NCBI RefSeq assembly: GCF_000003815.2
Contig: NC_049988.1
Location: 2,787,898 to 2,851,897, forward strand
Direction: 5' to 3'
Length of the DNA: 64,000 bases
Source: Branchiostoma floridae
Lineage: Eukaryota; Chordata; Leptocardii; Amphioxiformes; Branchiostomatidae
Of the stretch, positions 31,601 through 43,600 are shown piece by piece; position 1 is the stretch's first letter; every line of letters starts with the position of its first letter. A program made the position numbers and the translations under genes. The notes beneath the pieces are model-generated. The model was not told the DNA's origin and searched no databases. It was given only the letters and a program-made list of their open reading frames with translations.

Positions 31601-34600
31601 TGCTTGTTGCCTTCGAACACAGCCTGTGCATTCTCCTCGGCCATCTCGTATAGTCCTAGTGACAGGGTTCCTGATGGAGTGGTCACACTTGTAGTGTTGA
31701 ATTTCTTTTTCTCCTGTGTTGACCCGTCATTGTGAAGTGTTGCGTGACCCTCCAGCATGGCTTTGCCTGCCTGTATCACTGAGAGCATTCGTCCTTCAAC
31801 AGCCAAAGTTCTGATCAAAGTCTCAGAAGGTAAATGTCCTGTGATGTTCATCTTTGCCAGTTTCTCCAAAACTGTTCTTATCACAGAACTAACATGCTTG
31901 ACACTCACATTTTTGGACAGCAGATCTATCACAACTTCCCTTATCTGGTTTGTATATCCCTTGTCATGTTTGGTTTCAAGTGTTTTCATTGCTTTCACTG
32001 TATCTTCTAACATGGTGTTTTCTTCCTCTAGCTCACGCTTCTCTTGCTCCAGTTTGTCTATCTTTTCTGTGTTAGCACACACAATAGCTTGTGGACTTTC
32101 CATTTTCAGCTTTGCTTTCAGTGTTGAGGCTTTCTTCTGTAGGTGGACCTTTTCTGTAGTCAGCTTTTTGTTGGTGACTTCTAAGTCCCTAATCCTTGCC
32201 ATCATCTCTGCTATGAGTGTATCTTGATGTTTCAGTTTTTCTTCACAGATTGAGATCTTCTTTTTTTTTGACTTCTCCCTTTTGTTGAAGTTCCTTACAT
32301 TCCACTTGCTCAGTTTTTCTGTTGCGTCTTGTAACTTTTTTGATTGAGAGTCAAAAGCATTCTCTATTTCCTTGATGTACTTTTCCAGCTCCCCATTGTT
32401 GTTGTTCATCAGTTTCATTTTTTCTTCTGTGTCCTCAGTGATCTTGTCGCATTCTTGCACAGCAGCTGTATATTCACTGATCAAAGTCTCCAGCTCTGTT
32501 TGCACACACTGCATATTGTTCTTCCATTCTTCTGCACTACCCAGTTTCTTCTTCAAATGTTTGTTGGCCATTCTTGCTTCTTCCAGATGCTTTGCAAGTT
32601 TCTTCTTTCTCGGTGTCCATGGAGCTCGAGACTGTGGAGTTTGGTTTTGCTTTGGGGAGTTGAAAGTCTGATTTAACAAAGATTTCAGTTCCTTTTTATC
32701 CTTCGACAATTTCTTCCTTTTCCCTGCTAGGCGTGAAATACTGCTCCAGAGTACTTTAGTTTCCACCCTGCTGTCAATGGATGTGAATGTTTCCTTGAGC
32801 AGTTCCATCTTCTCTCTCACCTTGAGTCGTTTGTGTTGTCCACAGAACTGTAGGATATCTCCATTTGTGGCCATGGTGCCTATGTAAAATCACCAAAAAT
32901 AATTAGCAAGATATAATATACAAGATAATAAAACAAAGAAAACATCTTCAGGCAACACTGAATGATAGTACAAAAATTCACAACTGAACTATTCCTTTAC
33001 CTAAATAGATGTACATGATTGTGAAGAAAGTGTTTTAATTCTTTTATATTGTTGTGAAATTGAATAACAATTTTCAACAACAGAGAAAAAAGAAACTTGC
33101 AAATCATTGTCTCACCTGTCCAATTCCTTCCCTCTGTGTCACTTGTATGATTTGAAGAAGTACAGAGAAGAAGAAGATAGAAGAGAAGTCCACTACTAGG
33201 CACTAGTCACAACAGGTTCTCTGGCATCATAACTGAGAAGAAATGTAAAGTTATAATTAAATGGCTTACCAAAAGATATCAGACAGGATTCTGAAAACTA
33301 AATCCCATCTAGCCTCATAGTACGTACGCACTTAACTTAATTCTCTATGCAAGAAACGTGTGAGGAGCCAGTGAATAACACTGCGTTCGCCACGCCCCCC
33401 TCCCACGCCCCGCGGCGCGGCTTCCCGCCAAAGAACAGCACTGAAAATAGCGATTTCCGCCGTGTATATACCAAAGTAAATGTTATAAATCTGGTATCAA
33501 AATAAAGCTAAGAACATGTTCTATCGTATTTCCGGTGCCGCAAATAGATAATTTAATTCTATCGGGGGAAAAATCGTGGTCAAAGTTTTTAAAATAGTCA
33601 TAAATAGACTTACCTTGGACGTAGAAATTTGCGGCACACACCAGAATACTCCCCACAGTCTCTATAATGCATTCATGAAGTTTCTATGGACCATAATCCT
33701 CGGTATATCCGGCGGAAACGGGGTCAAAGTGTGGAACGCATTTTTGCGTTCGGCGGAAATGGTGCCCGCCGCGGGCGTAGCTCGCCAGCCGGGTGGCCCT
33801 GCCCGTTAATCACGCTCTAACTAAACATCGGTAACTTGTTTTTAAAAGAAATTTAGTACACATAGAGATAAAATATTGATTGAAAAGCACAAGTAATTTG
33901 GTGATTGTGAGTATTAAATTTGTTTTTCTAGAATTTTTTTAGTTGGCCGATCGCGGCCCGTAACGCGTGGGAGTCATTTTCCGCGCGGCATATAGGGGGC
34001 AATTGCGCTCGCTACAGTAGTGCATTAAGCCAGTGTCACATCATCAAACCATAACAACCATTGGCCAGAAAGTTGCTAGATTTCAAAATAGTCTGAGAAT
34101 CGAGGGTACATTTTGCCTAAAATCTACAACATTAGACAGTACAGTACCCTAAAAACTCTGGGTGATCCCTAACAATCACAAAGTGGTTGAGAGGACACCA
34201 GCTGCTAAAATTTCAAACTGTGCGGAAAATCACTAGATACAAACAACATGCAGATCTGGCATCATTCTCTTATCAATCATTTTTGAACTTTTTAGAAGAG
34301 TTTTCTCACCTCCCTGCCATCATAACTGGCATCCCTGCACCCGGCATCATCTCATGTCCATGACCCTTCATGACCTGGTGATGACCTGGGTTGTCCTGTG
34401 AACTCTGACCTTTGACATGACCGTGACCCTTGGCTATCTCACTGATAACAGAGGGGTGTGGGTTCGACTCCTGGGCTGGGAGCTGACCTAGACCAGAGCC
34501 GAGGCCGGATTTCTTGTTGTGGTTTGGGTTGGATTCGGGGCTGTTGTCGGACACGTGGTTCAACATCGAAGCATCGCGTGCCGCCATGTTTGGCGAGATG

Positions 34601-37600
34601 TTCTTGGGTTGGTGGTTGGGGGTCGCCCTGTTGGCGCGGGATTGCTGGGGGGTGTTGGATCTCTGGGAGGAGCCGGGACTTTTGGACTTCCTCCCGGCGG
34701 AGAGCTGGTTAATGTCCTGCATAGAGAGGCTGAGCTCGGCGTGGCTCCGCTGAGGACTGGGTCCGGGGTTGGACGCGGGGGAGCGCCCCTGTACCGGGGA
34801 CGGGTGGGGCTCCCCCACCCCACCCGCGGGGAGTTGGTTCTGCAGGGGCGTGCTCGGTAACGGACTGTTCCCCGTGTTGCGGTGAGGGTTCCCGTTCAGT
34901 GCGATCCCCTGCAGGGGGTTGTGTCCGGGGGAGTTGTGCGGAGTGCCCTGCGCGTTGAGCGGGACGGACAGCCGCGCTGTGACGGCCAGCAGGTGGTCGC
35001 GCCGTGCCAGCAGCGTGTGAACGTGCTCCTCCAACCGCTGGTTCTCCTGGCGAAGCTGGTGTAGGCACGACAGCAGGGTGGCAACTTGCCGAACAGGTGG
35101 GGAGACAAAGGGACCGCAAAATTAGATAACTACATGTCTCACGTCGAAAAATAGTTACTCAAGCAGCTGGATATGGTTTTGGAAACAGTCAGACGTTTCA
35201 ACTACTATCCAGTAGTTTTCGTCAGTGTCACTGAATCTTGTTGGATGATAGTTAGGATAAAAGTGTTCTCCAACAACATCTCTTCAGTGTCACTGACAAA
35301 AACTACTGGATAGTAGAAGCTGAAAAGTCTGACCGTTTCCAAAACCATATCCAGTTGATTGAGTAACTAATTTTTGGCGTATCTTATTACCTAGATGTCT
35401 AACCTACATCCGACGTAGCTTCATGTCTTCTCTGAGTTAGGCCAAGTTGATTGGATTATATGGTCGACTCCCTTTAGGGGAGACTAAACTGTTAAGAATT
35501 TTTCCCCAGTAATACATGTAACCCAATGGGGAAGTGGAGAAAACAAATGTGTCATTATCTCAAGAATTAAAACTTGAAGGTAGCAGAACACAGTTTTCGG
35601 CCTACGGGGATTTCTATAGTTAAGGGCCTCAAGGTGACTAGCTTCGACGCATTGAAAAATATACTAGGGTGCACTTTGGGAATACCAAAATCCGATATGT
35701 TTGAGTTGAAGGTACAAGCCACAAAATATTAAAAAACAAAAAAAATCCTGTCGGCGTATCGTCTTCTCACGCCCTCTTTGAAATGCCCCTCTGCGGAGGT
35801 CATAGAACTGCAGCCGGCTCATGCTAGAAAGGCAGTTGCATAATGGGGCGCATTTATACACGAAATAGAAAACTTTCACAATCCAAACCATGCAGTCTCA
35901 GAGTCAACACCTTCCGTGACCACGTAGCACAGGCTATATCTGGCTGCCCCTCAAATAAGGCTTTTTACCTCTCCTTCAACAAGTTTATCCGTACTATTTT
36001 ATGTACCCGCGTCATACACCCCGGGGTTTGCCCATTAATACTGTGTTCTGCTACCTTGAAAGCCATACAAACTTACCCTCAAATGATAGCCTACTCTCTC
36101 CAGGCTCATCAAATGCATTTGCAAGAATTTCTATACAGCTAGTCTTTAGAAGGCTTTAAAAGATTTTGCTAGACATGTAAGCCAGTGAGAATGGTACATA
36201 CTGTCAAAGTGCGCGGCCTGTTCCATCAGGAACTGGGACCCTTCGTTCCACTGTCGCTCCAACAGTTGTTCTATACTGGTCGGGAAAGGTTGCCTGGAAT
36301 GCATCATAAGTAGGGGTGGGTACCGGTACAGAAAATTCAGGTCCAGGTCCGGTTCAGGTCCAAAGGATTAGGTCCAGGTCCGGACCTGAACCTGGACCTG
36401 ATTCAGTATGACTCATACCATTGGTCCATTTCACTACAAAGAAATCTGTTTGGTGGAGTATTAGACTTACACTGGCATCTTAAATTCCTACAATGCTAAC
36501 TGCACCTGTACGATTGACTGTAAAACCTGGTAGAAATGACTATAAACTCTACTCTACTTCACTTTTGTTATTTTCTTCCACCTGCAAGCACCAAAACGTG
36601 TGAATGCCTGATCAAATAATGTGTCAATTTTCTAATCGGTCCAACATCCGGTTCACCTAATTTTTTCAGGTCCGGTTTTTCTGGACCGGTCCAATAAGAA
36701 AAACTGGTTTTGTACCGGTACGCTGTACCGATACCCAGCCCTAATCATAAGCATGCAATAAAAATTAAACCTTTAAATATAACTTTTAAGTGTAGCTTCA
36801 AGCATTCCATATACGTTTTCCATATTCCAGATATCTGAATGCATGCATCAAGGAACTTCCAAGCATCTTGACTCCAAACTTAAATGCTTCCGTTAGATAT
36901 GTGGCTAAGAAATGCAGCCTGAAATGTTCACACAAAGCAAAAGTTGACCTAGGTTTTTCTCCCCAACGTTGCGTGTGTCTCATAAACTTACATGGAATGG
37001 TTTGGTCCTTCCGAAAACCTTGGTGACATCGGACCCCGCGACGAGCCGCCCGACGGGTGTCTGGGTCCGTTGAGCGCTGTAACACCAGGGGTGGACAGGG
37101 GTGGGGGGTCGACTGCAGATGCCCCGTCCAAATCTGTCATGGGGTAGTGAGAAAACTTTCAGCCCAGGACTTAGACTTTATCTAAAAAAAAAGTTTGATT
37201 TAATACCAACAGAGTTTTTAATACCAAAAGAGTTTTTACCAACAGGGATCTAACAATTTTTTTGGGGTCATACAGATTTGGTGAAGTTCTCTCTGAGCTA
37301 TCATAGAAAAATTATATCATAAATGGATCCGTGTGTATGTTTGTGCTTAAGTTACTTCATGCAGTTTTGGCTCCGACCTGAAAGTATTGCCAAAAACATG
37401 ACTTCATAATGGGTCAATGTGTTTGTGTTTCTGGTTAGCACTTTAGTCACTTCATCAAGTTCATGCAGCTTTCATAAGGTACTAACTGGTTCCATATGTG
37501 TGTGTGTGTTTGTTTGTGTGTGTCTTTGTGCTGAAGGTGCTAAATGGTTCCGCCACAGAGCTTTTGCCAAAAACAGTATTTTTTGGTGTCCAATAGCTAC

Positions 37601-40600
37601 CTCTTCTTCTGAGCAGTTCACTGGAGAAGGTGGCATGGTTCATGTTGAGCTGGTAGGGGTGGGCAGGGCGGCTGTCCCTCGCTTGCATCTGACTCAGCAA
37701 ACCGCCTGATCAAAAGAGAATGAGACTTTTTTTTAAAAACACTTCTTTTCAAGGTCTGACAGTTGGTTAGTTTGGTTTACTGTCTCCTCCGGGATTGGTT
37801 GCACAATAACTGTGATAATAAGAAAAATGACACCACAGGATGTAGAGAAATGTAGCAATGTTGGAAAAACTTCGATGGTCTTAGCTTCTGAGGTACATCA
37901 TGTATTGTGTAGTAAGTTATATACAGAAAAAAATTGCCACGTATCCATCCTATGTTTAATAGAGATAGAAATATGATTGGCATTTACACATTCAAGGAAG
38001 ATATACGTGTATGCAAGACCTCTGTATTGGACAGGGAAGCAATCATAGGGGATAACAAGGGGTAGTAAAGGAAGGATTCCAGGCTAAGAAAAATAACTGT
38101 CACACACAGAACCATGCAATTTTGCAAATAATCTCATACATGTACAACCAGCACCACATATCATATTTTCAGGACATGCTTCTCCTGTTTTGGATCAGCC
38201 TTACTCCAAGAATTAGTAAGGCCATGTTGATTTGATTATATGGATGACATCCTCTGGGAAACCCAAAACTGATTGGAGGGTGCGAATGAAATGAGAAAGT
38301 TTGGCAAAAAAAGTTAGCGTTTATTATGCAATAGAAGTGGTCAGGACGGTTTAACAATTGACTCAAAGAGTGTGGTATACACCTTTGTCACGCGGCGGCC
38401 ATGATAGATCTAAAACGAGTTCAATGTGGCAAACAAAAGGCTGTCCATCATAATTAGCAGTTCGACCAATGGTAGCCTGCCAATTAGGAAATCGACCAAT
38501 AAGTGAATGGCTGCAAATTCGTTAATAATTTGCATTATTATGTTTTTATTTTGCATCTCTTAATGGACTATGGGATCAGTCTACACTACTCTAAATTGCT
38601 ACATTTTTCGGTGCATAACACTTCTTGTAATATTTATTATTCCATCTTATATCATGAAAATTTGTGTGGTTTGGGGGAAAACTAAATGGGACCTGATTTT
38701 AGAAATAAGTTTTGTCTGTTTGCCTCATTGACCTCTTCTTGGATCTATCATGGCCGCCGCGTGAGAAAGGTGTATACCGTACAATGGATTCTTTTGTTTT
38801 TTCACATCTTCTATATCTTTGAAACTGAATTTAGAATTCTATGACATTAGTACGTAGCTTTGGCTCCTCCCTGGAAGTATTGCCAAAAACATTACACCCA
38901 CATGGATCCATTATGAAGTAATTCTTTTAAATTGGTCAATCTTTTTTTGTTGAAAACAGCCATGAATTGATGTGCACAGATGTCATCCATATAAACAAAG
39001 TCAATGTGGCTAAAATCATACATTAAAATCACAAGAAATTCCACTGTAGAGATTGAAGAACAGGAGCTGTCACCAATGAATCCTTAGTATCAATTTTTAT
39101 AGTATGATATCTAACGAACCATCTTCTGTTAGACGCTGGAATATGATTTGGTCGTCTGTCTGAATCTCTACTTCTCTGGGCTCTGCAACTGTAAGCAAAG
39201 TTGGTAGGCATATGTGCCAATTTATGACCATAAGGTATAATCCATAGAACAGCTAACATCATGTCGATATACGCAATTCTCTATACAGAAGGCTGTCATT
39301 TTGTACACAAGGATTTATCCAAATGGACCTGAAGTGCAAATTCAGATACATAATGACATGTGACAATCCCTGCATGGCAGATATAGGAAAATATATCAAA
39401 GAAGGTTTTGACATTAGAAATTCCCCAAATGATTGTAAGAGCCTCCAATGATTGTAAGAAACTTATCCCATACTACAACTCCTGTATTAGTTAGATAAGC
39501 CTTAAGTTAAGTTATAGCACTGTAGTTATGTAGATGCCATACTTTGTACCTCATACAATTGATGTGCAATAAAGTTATGTCAAAGTCGACTGTGATTTGA
39601 TCAAACTCTAGAAGGTGTTGCGTTCCAATAGATAACAACCTTATAAAGTAAAAAGGTACTATACTTTAACTTTAAGCAGTTTCAACACACACCAAAAAGC
39701 ATTGAGTACTCTACTAAATTCTCCAAGTACCTTCTAAAGTCTAGTTGAACGAGAAGTTATCTCAACCTATGGCTGAAAACAATGTGTCTGAGAAGTCCTG
39801 AAAAACTTACAACGTTACAAAATTAAGTTCAGGGAAAAATTTGAAAACTTGTTTAGTTATGTGTTCTTTGATATAAACAATTACATTTTTTATCACAATT
39901 GTGTTTCCAAAGATCAAAATATGGTGTATTTTGGTGTGATAATGTACAGTTGTCAAAGAAACAAATATCAGTAAGAAGTGCCCATTGAAGCTGAGAGACT
40001 GTCCCTACCTGATGTTAAAGAAACAGATATCAGTAAGAAGAGTCCAGTGAAGCTGAGAGACTGTCCCTACCTGATGGGATACGAGGAGAGGTGTTGGATG
40101 AGGTAGACTGTGTCGGCGACACCTGCGACAGCGGGCCGTTCTGCTGTCCCAACGCGCTAGCGTACATCGTAGTCACGTTGTCCCGGTTCGAATACCCGCT
40201 CTGAATTCCCGTCGGACTCTGTAGCGCTCTCTGAGCGTTCTCCACCGCTTGCTGCTGCATGGTCACCAACTCTTTCACCGTTTTCGTTTTCGGGGGTCTT
40301 CCCGGGCCGTCGTGCTTTTTCTTGCTGATTCTGTGCTTCTTCTTCTCGGGTTTGTCGCCTGACTTGGCCGCCCGCGGTCGCTTGACGGCTTGAGATGGTT
40401 GCGAGCTAGACGAAGCCAAGTTTTCCTGTGGTAGCGACGTGACCGCTGTTGTTGTGGTCGTTGCTGTCGCTACCGCAGTGGTGGGACTAGGAGTAGAATT
40501 CATGCTCCCGGCACCCGTGCCATATTTGGATTTGATAAAGTCCTGGAAACTGCTCTCGTATGCTTGGTGCGGGGAAACGGCCGCGGACGATTTGGACGCT

Positions 40601-43600
40601 GTCGTTGATATGGCTGAAGTCGTCGTCACGGAAACCGTGGTTGATGCCACCGACACGGGTGTGGCAACTCTCTGATTGGCAGATTCAGACGGACCCGACG
40701 CGCTCGAGTGGTTCGATGTCAAAGATGGCGGCCGAGGCTGTGGCGTGGGAGGCTTGGAGTTATTATCGTCCGACGTCCGGGACTGCTTGTCGGAATCTTG
40801 ACTCGTATCCATGGGGGTAAAACCGTGGAACTCTGAAGCCGACGTGATGGAACTTTCTGAGTTTTTGTCCTGATTGTTGTTCTGGTTTGAAGCCACATTT
40901 TTTGCGCTGTTCGGTTTCCGACCGGGTTTTTTCTTCAGTACGACCGGCGGGCCTTCGTAGTTGGGTTGGATAGGGGTTAGCTGGGGCGGCCCGGGGCTCT
41001 CGATAAAGTTCGCACTCGTAAACTTCTGGGTGGTTTCTTCTAAGCTCCTAAGGGAGCTGCTAAACATACTGTTCATCGCGGCCGGGCTGGAGCTAGGAGG
41101 GGTGTCGGGCGCCGACGTCGTGGCCGTCTCCGCAACCTTAAGCTTCTTGGGTTTCACCGTTTTCTCGCGGTCAGCCTTTTTATGTCTCTGCTGAGGTTTT
41201 GACGGCGCTGGGGTGGGGCGGTCCGGGGGCGTGTACGAATCTGTCAACTGGTAGCGAAACGCCGGGATAGGTTTGATGTTGGAATCTTTCTTCTGTGAAA
41301 TCGAAGACAAGAAGAACACTTACTAAATTATAACAACACATCATTCTACAATGCTGGTAAAACAGCATAAAAATTTACCTTTGGCCTCAATAACTGTGGT
41401 GACTCTGCGCTCAACTTGCAAATCACTTCAGATATAAACCTTACATATTCCTTAATCACTAGGTCAGAAAAAAATTCTATTGGCAATACAAGGATTTTAC
41501 TTCAAAATTCATAAAATCCATAAAATATGAAGGACTAGTCTCATCAAATATGTGTTGTTGTTTTTTACTAAGTTTGCATGGGGCTCATAATTAAACTACA
41601 ATGTAGAAAATATGTGGCATGAAAAATCTGACTACTTTTTGAGCAAAAAAAAATTGAAATCTGGAAATTGTTCACTTACAAACTTACAATCTAAGCAAGA
41701 TATCATTTGTAAATACGACAGGAAAAGTGTCATTGTGGAAGAAATTTCTGTCCACAGACGAAAAAAAATGTGTCTTAAAACACATTGCAGATGGGTTTAA
41801 GGGCTGACGTCACAGTTGAGTTGCGCGGTAGAAGGCACAAAATGGGAAGACGATTTGGGTGTGACTTAAAATCCTTTAAAATCTTCTTTTTCCTTGAAAA
41901 TTTTGGCCCAACCTGGAGACTTTTTGGGATAGAAGGAACAGGTAAGGTCTAATCTTTCCCATTTTGGTCAAAATTTGCTCAGTTTAGCAGTTTAGGTGGC
42001 GCATGGAAGGATTTTAGTTGTTGTGTCATATTGGTGGTATCAGGAGAAAACTGGGGTCAAAGGTGAGGTTTCTTTCATAGAGCGGGGATTCCTCGGAGTT
42101 TGAGCTGGATAACCCTCTGTTTTCTTTTAATGGTTACAAAGATGACCCTTGTGACTGTCTGGTGGAGAAATTTTTTTAAGATTGAAATTGGGGTTAGTAC
42201 TTTTCTGAAGCCTTGTTTTGGTGTATTTTATCATGCTTCCCTATGTAGAGGTCCAACTGTAATGTCAGCCCTTAATTGTCCTTATAAATTTAATTATTAG
42301 GTTAAAGCTTTGTGATCACCTGTAAAATGTGAATGCACCAGTCCAATGTACTACTAAGTCTAAAGTGTTTCAACTTAATACACTGCAAGAAAACCTCCCT
42401 TCTATTTAGGGGCCTGCAAAAATAAATGAATTTACAGCACACTAACATTCAGAATTAGCTTTTCGATAACAGTGTGTCAAGTATTCTGACGTTGTGTTTG
42501 ACTCTTACTCAACCAATTGCTGTGAACATCTGCTACATAAAAACACAAATACTTGGACACAATCATCATAATAAATAAGTTCTGGGCGGTAATTTTTGAC
42601 CCCACGAAATGACAGTATTGGAGTCAGGAATACTTACTTGCTGTTGCGGATCAACTGGGCCTTGTAGAAAACCAAGTTCCTGCATGGGACAACAGAGGGC
42701 CACATTTAAACCATGGCCCCAATATCTTACACAGCACACTTTGGAAGCCCCAATTTGCACCAAGACAAAATAGGCCCCACCCCGGAGGTGTAGTCAAAAA
42801 GACCTTGCCAAGCAGGAATAAAGAACAAGGAAAACAGAGAGTCAAGCACCAATCTTTACATTGAATTTTATCATTCCTTTTTTTAGAGGAAAGACCTCTG
42901 AATAAATTGCCAAAATGAAGAAATGTGGTTGTCCCAGCAATACTTTGGTTCTCCACATGTTTGTAGAATAGGAACATATAAATATATTTACTCTAAGGAC
43001 TACTTTGTATACAATGGTGTAACATGTTTTACAAAGTTTTACTGACAAAATAATAATACAACCTGTGATTCAAATTCAGATGAAATGACAGCATGTCATT
43101 TTCAAAGGCTGCAAGAAAAATGCCATTTTCCTAGACAAATACATACACAACATATTAAGATGAGCATGCACACATGTGCACACTCAAACACACACACATG
43201 CATAAATGTGCACATATAAACAAAAAATGCACACACTCAAACATATGCACACACTCAAACATTTGCACACACATACTGTACACGCAAACACAAACGCATA
43301 CATGCAAACACATACACAAACACGCATACACACACACATACACACGTGAACACATAAAGATACATATGCACACAAACACGTTCATACACAAACACATTCA
43401 TGCAAATACAGATACAACATGCATACACACACACATGCAAGCACACACATACATGTACACATACACATGATACACACACAAATACACACACACAAAATAC
43501 ACAACTGTACAAAGTAAAGTTGAAACAGATGGAGTGACTATAGGAAGGACCCCACACACTACACGTGCACTCACATTTTTCACCAGTTTGGAGTAGTGGT

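Larger units (their letters stand above)
27617..34309 (-). other. MLLT10 intron 11, host of a nested gene
   Basis: 6.7-kb intron holding the 1003-residue gene, its putative leader and promoter, a 350-bp tandem duplication and AT-rich sequence. Bases 27617-28612 and 33433-34309 show no coding signal; the latter is CpG-rich in places. Confidence 0.85.

Noticed and set aside
30177-32676. Plus-strand open frames of up to 156 codons
   Set aside because: Antisense shadows of the 1003-residue gene; Ser/Phe/Cys-rich as expected from the reverse of Lys/Glu codons.
34458-35119. Several plus- and minus-strand open frames of 70-136 codons
   Set aside because: Shadows of the GC-rich MLLT10 exon 11, whose frame is fixed by splice phase and homology.
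38503-38685. A 60-codon frame shared almost identically with 50977-51192
   Set aside because: Both lie inside copies of the same MITE. The sharing reflects transposition, not a conserved protein.
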